This document shows, piece after piece, positions 61,307 to 64,000 of a stretch of 64,000 nucleotides of DNA. Within the stretch, counting starts at the first letter, position 1; every line of letters starts with the position of its first letter. The DNA comes from Elusimicrobiota bacterium (GTDB lineage Bacteria > Elusimicrobiota > Elusimicrobia > UBA1565 > UBA9628), in assembly GCA_028868375.1 (NCBI GenBank), contig JAGWUP010000015.1, positions 1 through 64,000 of the forward strand, written 5' to 3'. The notes under the pieces are model-generated. The model did not search any database and was not told the DNA's origin. It saw only the letters and a program-made list of their open reading frames with translations. A program made the position numbers and the translations under genes.

Positions 61307-61947
61307 AGGAATACCGCCACGCGCAGACCCTTGGCCTTAGCGGGTTCGAGCCTCGCTAAAACGGCTTTTTCAAAGGCGCAGGTCGTGATCAAGACCGTGT
61401 CGACGCGCTCCGGCGAGAGCGCGGAGGGAGGCTCAATCTCCATATCGTGGAACTTGGAGCCCCATTTGGAGTCGTCGTCGTCGACGACCATGCCTAAAGA
61501 GAGACCCGTGCCCTCCAACGCCGAGTGGGCCACCTCCGCCGTCTCGCTTGCCGGATAAAACGCCACGCGACGGGCACCCTGAGCGTAGAGTTCGACGAGC
61601 TTAAGGCGGAGCAGTTGCCGCGCCATGCCGCTCAAGCGAAGCAGCTCCTGGAAGTAGTCGACCAAGAGGTATCTCAAGCGCTGCTGCCCGGCGGCGTTTA
61701 GGCGATATTCGTGGCGGTAAACCCCGCATTCCAGGCGCTCCAACCAGCCGCTCTCGACCAGGGTGTCCAAGAAAGCGGCTCCAAGATCTCCTCTCCAGCC
61801 GTCGGCGCCGGGGGTTCTTTGTGGGTCGATGCCGAGAACGCCCAGTGATCGTATCTCAAGCAACGCGGACAACTCCTGCAGGGCCGGCCGCGGCCTTAGA
61901 AAATGAATTTGCATCGGGTCGAACAAGGGCGTGCTCATGGCGTTCAA
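61303..61947 (-). CDS. Winged-helix plus Rossmann-like protein of unknown role
   Basis: A 214-residue protein. Residues about 25-110 look like a winged helix-turn-helix (LLEIRSLGVLGID, FLDTLVESGWLERLECGVYR). Residues about 125-214 form a Rossmann-like half (ARRVAFYPASETAEVAHSAL, LSLGMVVDDDDSKWG, VDTVLITTCAFEKAVLARL), like the nucleotide-sensing half of PglD-type or NAD-binding proteins. It could be a cluster regulator that senses a sugar nucleotide. It lies between the acyltransferase and PglC-type genes with 4-nt overlaps. Confidence 0.65.
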   Translation of the reverse strand: MNAMSTPLFDPMQIHFLRPRPALQELSALLEIRSLGVLGIDPQRTPGADGWRGDLGAAFLDTLVESGWLERLECGVYRHEYRLNAAGQQRLRYLLVDYFQELLRLSGMARQLLRLKLVELYAQGARRVAFYPASETAEVAHSALEGTGLSLGMVVDDDDSKWGSKFHDMEIEPPSALSPERVDTVLITTCAFEKAVLARLEPAKAKGLRVAVFL

Positions 61948-62549
61948 AGGGCGTCTCGCTGCTGAAGGATCGAATAAATTCCTTTGCCGGCGGCTATGAC
62001 GATCAGGGTCTTCATTGTGATCTTAAAATCCAACCACAGGGAAAACTCGTCAATATACTGGAGATCCTTCTCTATTCTGACTTCCCAAGGTATGTCATTG
62101 CGGCCGTTGACCTGGGCCCAGCCGGTCAGCCCCGGGCGCACGGAAAGCCTGCGCCACTGCCGTTGGTTCAGGTGCTCGGCATGGATCGGCAGCAGCGGGC
62201 GCGGCCCGATGAGGCTCATGTCTCCCGCCAGCACGTTCCACAATTGGGGCAGCTCGTCTGCGCTCCAACGACGCAGCCAGCGGCCGATCGTCGTGATCCG
62301 CCCGTCGCCCGGGACCATCCGCCGATCCGAGCCCGCCCGTGACGCGTCCTCCCGCATCGTCCTGAACTTCGCCATCAGGAATCGCTTCCCATCCTTGCCG
62401 ACGCGAGTATCCCAAAAAAAGACCGGACCGGCCGAGGTCAATTTGATCACAACGGCGACGACCGCGAAAAACGGAGCGAGCAGCGCCAGCGCGCTGATCC
62501 CGGCAACGACATCCAGCGCTCTCTTAATGCCCCATTGCATGGTCTTCAT
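61944..62549 (-). CDS. PglC-type phosphoglycosyl transferase
   Basis: A 201-residue monotopic enzyme that transfers a phospho-sugar from UDP-sugar to undecaprenyl phosphate. It has KRALDVVAGISALALLAPFF (re-entrant helix), GPVFFWDTRVGKDGKRF, FRTMRED, the Asp-Glu catalytic pair in WSADELPQLWNVLAGDMSLIG and PRPLLP, plus RPGLTGWAQVNGRN. The small size (no extra transmembrane helices) is that of PglC rather than WbaP. It probably initiates glycan assembly with the N-acyl amino-sugar made by this operon. Confidence 0.95.
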   Translation of the reverse strand: MKTMQWGIKRALDVVAGISALALLAPFFAVVAVVIKLTSAGPVFFWDTRVGKDGKRFLMAKFRTMREDASRAGSDRRMVPGDGRITTIGRWLRRWSADELPQLWNVLAGDMSLIGPRPLLPIHAEHLNQRQWRRLSVRPGLTGWAQVNGRNDIPWEVRIEKDLQYIDEFSLWLDFKITMKTLIVIAAGKGIYSILQQRDAL

Positions 62550-63513
62550 AGAAACACCGCGTCTTTCGCAATCCCTCAGCCAGCGTCGTGGCCGGCCCGA
62601 GCCGCAGGAGCCGCCGGGCCTTCGTGATGTCGACGATGAAGTCGCCTGTCTCCATCTGCTGCTCCGCCGCAGGCCACTCTACATGCTCGATCCGGCCCTT
62701 GCCGGCCGTCGCTATCGCCGCCGCCGCGATCTCGCGCAAAGCCGCCGTCTGACCTGATCCCGCGTTGAATATCTGGCCCGCGGCGGCCGGCGTCGTGGCC
62801 GCGGCAAGAAAGGCATCGACCAAATCGTCGATGAAAATCACATCGCGCTTCTGGCCGCCGTCCCCGTAGATTCGAATCACGCCGCCTTCCATCGCAAGCC
62901 GGAGAAACCAATTCACGATCCCGTAACGCCCGTTTTGGACGTTCTGCCTGGGCCCGTAAGGATTGGTGATCCTCAAGACGGCGGTATGGATACCGAAGGA
63001 TCTCCAATAGAGCTGGTGGTATCTCTCCGCCGTCAGCTTATGGATGCCGTACAAGGTCAGGGGATCCGGAGATGCCGTCTCCGAAACTGGCGCCGACGGT
63101 TGCCGCCCGTAAACCAGCCTCGAGCTGGCGAAAACGACGCGGGCGCCGGAATTAACGCTGCGGCAGGCCTCGAGAAGGCTGAGATGGCCGGCGCAGCTGA
63201 TATCGAGATCGAGGAAGGGATTGGCGAGGCTTTCCCTGTAATTCACCTGGCCCGCGAGATTGAATATGAAATCCTGGCCAGCGACAAGCCGCCTGAGCAG
63301 ATCCCGATCCCTAATATCTCCGTAGAAGACGCCGACCTTGTCCTCGATGCCGCGGATATTGAGCGGCGTCCCGCCGTTGTTCGCCAAAAGCACGTCGAGC
63401 AAGCTCACCTGCGCTCCCAGCGCCACCAGCCTGTGCGCGATGCTCGATCCGATAAAGCCCAGACCACCGGTGATCAGCACGCGTCGTTCGCCAAAAGCCG
63501 CCGCGTCGATCAC
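62524..63513 (-). CDS. NAD-dependent sugar epimerase/dehydratase (extended SDR)
   Basis: A 329-residue extended SDR: RVLITGGLGFIGSSIAHRLV, VVFASSRLVYGRQPSAP, the YxxxK in LYGIHKLTAERYHQL, RITNPYGPRQ and RDVIFIDDLVDAFLAA. It is of the GalE/WbpP group acting on nucleotide sugars; the precise reaction is open. The start is GTG at 63513, overlapping the methyltransferase stop as GTGA. The 3' end overlaps the PglC-type gene by 26 nt. Confidence 0.9.
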   Translation of the reverse strand: MIDAAAFGERRVLITGGLGFIGSSIAHRLVALGAQVSLLDVLLANNGGTPLNIRGIEDKVGVFYGDIRDRDLLRRLVAGQDFIFNLAGQVNYRESLANPFLDLDISCAGHLSLLEACRSVNSGARVVFASSRLVYGRQPSAPVSETASPDPLTLYGIHKLTAERYHQLYWRSFGIHTAVLRITNPYGPRQNVQNGRYGIVNWFLRLAMEGGVIRIYGDGGQKRDVIFIDDLVDAFLAAATTPAAAGQIFNAGSGQTAALREIAAAAIATAGKGRIEHVEWPAAEQQMETGDFIVDITKARRLLRLGPATTLAEGLRKTRCFYEDHAMGH

Positions 63514-64000
63514 CACGGCTTGGCACCGAGGAAAAACAGGGCTCCAGACAGCATGTGGGAACGCTTCGAGCGAGCATACAAAATATCGAGATACTTCAGG
63601 GGCAGCGTCGCCCACCCCGCGATCCACTTGGAACCCCAGTAGAGCAAGCTCGAATCGAAGGCCGTCCCCGGCGTCTCGGTAAGCAAATCGCAGAGCGCCG
63701 ACCCTGGACCGGACAACACGCCGCCGTCCAGCTTCGAGAAATCCCTCGTCAGATGCTCGAGCCCATGCAACGTGAAGCGATAGAAATCATCGGGATCATA
63801 GTGGAAATGTTGCAGGAACGGCACCTCGACATACGCGATCCCTCCGGGACGAAGCACGCGGAAGGCCTCCCGAAGCAAAGCGTAAGGCTCGGGCACATGT
63901 TCGAGAACGCCTTGCAGCAATACTCCTTCAACGGAAGCGTCCTTGAAAGGCAACTCCTTGCCGTCGGCCGCCACCGATACGCCAGGAGACGGCTGGATAT
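63510..64000 (-). CDS. SAM-dependent methyltransferase, 5' end outside the window
   Basis: Only the C-terminal 163 codons are present; the gene continues past 64000. Visible parts are the Asp at the end of the second motif (VAADGKELPFKDASVEGVLL), then LEHVPEPYALLREAFRVLRPGGIAYVEVP (in parts), the standard class I Methyltransf_11 motifs, then FLQHFHYDPDDFYRFT, frequent in glycan-cluster methyltransferases. A hydrophobic segment near the C-terminus (YWGSKWIAGWATLPLKYLDI) may touch the membrane. It is part of the minus-strand polysaccharide operon. Confidence 0.9.
   Translation of the reverse strand, partial: IQPSPGVSVAADGKELPFKDASVEGVLLQGVLEHVPEPYALLREAFRVLRPGGIAYVEVPFLQHFHYDPDDFYRFTLHGLEHLTRDFSKLDGGVLSGPGSALCDLLTETPGTAFDSSLLYWGSKWIAGWATLPLKYLDILYARSKRSHMLSGALFFLGAKPW

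Noticed and set aside
1-64000. tRNA, rRNA, CRISPR arrays, insertion sequences, prophage
   Set aside because: None seen by eye. The largest gene-free gap is 1-248 and contains only the palindromic element and an AT-rich promoter-like stretch.

Overview
The window is about 64 kb of GC-rich, densely packed bacterial chromosome. Almost every gene in a run starts inside the stop codon of the one before it (ATGA, GTGA or TTGA junctions). An LptE-type lipoprotein, sedoheptulose-7-phosphate isomerase, heptose adenylyltransferase, a PglC-type phosphoglycosyl transferase and several lipoproteins indicate a Gram-negative (diderm) cell. PilB, PilT and PilC indicate type IV pili and a ComEC-like channel suggests DNA uptake. 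ThyX replaces ThyA. Gene content and order would suit an uncultured diderm lineage such as Elusimicrobiota, but that is a guess; the sequence does not settle the phylum. No rRNA, tRNA, CRISPR array, transposase or phage gene was seen, and no gene-free stretch exceeds 300 bases.

Layout. 1-248: an intergenic stretch with a 169-bp imperfect palindrome bounded by 22-bp inverted repeats. 249-10554 (+): an FG-GAP-type secreted protein, a single-domain response regulator, a CbiX-like exported protein, thyX, glgC, phoH, ybeY, leuS, lptE, holA. 10551-11483 (-): rpsT and a small secreted protein. 11609-12916 (+): an unusually compact uvrC. 12918-26200 (-): comEC, nadK, recN, gltX, a DksA/TraR protein, a GYF-domain membrane protein, a secreted caspase-fold protein, pilB, pilT, pilC. 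26282-28051 (+): anmK, then an O6-alkylguanine transferase reading frame that continues in frame into a lipoprotein. 28182-34400 (-): dnaX, recR, cystathionine beta-synthase, a TPR protein, cystathionine gamma-lyase/synthase (a reverse transsulfuration pair). 34527-44802 (+): an unknown secreted protein, an alpha/beta hydrolase, nagZ, a HEAT-type protein, rsmI, tsaC, glyA, mtnP, cdd, a biotin-carrier-like protein, a membrane protein, accC. 44846-45888 (-): a remnant of an AbiE-like pair. 45889-48688 (+): gmhA, a cupin, heptose adenylyltransferase, a UDP-sugar dehydrogenase. 48685-64000 (-): a surface-polysaccharide operon that runs off the right edge.

How the genes work together. AnmK and NagZ fit peptidoglycan recycling. 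The polysaccharide block holds the four PglF/PglE/PglD/PglC-type functions (4,6-dehydratase, DegT aminotransferase, hexapeptide acyltransferase, phosphoglycosyl transferase) for an N-acylated amino-sugar on a lipid carrier. It also has a CoA-transferase and a FabG-like reductase that could supply a hydroxyacyl-CoA donor, and a group of sugar enzymes (GH36-like, mutarotase-like, zinc dehydrogenase). At least nine start codons have a TAnnnT or related hexamer only 5-8 nt upstream, often preceded by TG, which suggests leaderless or nearly leaderless transcripts.

Several genes depart from their family norm: UvrC lacks its inter-domain region and HhH end, ComEC has only a vestigial beta-lactamase-like tail, YbeY lacks the third zinc histidine, the biotin carrier lacks the usual AMKM site, and the CbiX-like protein lacks its metal-binding histidines.
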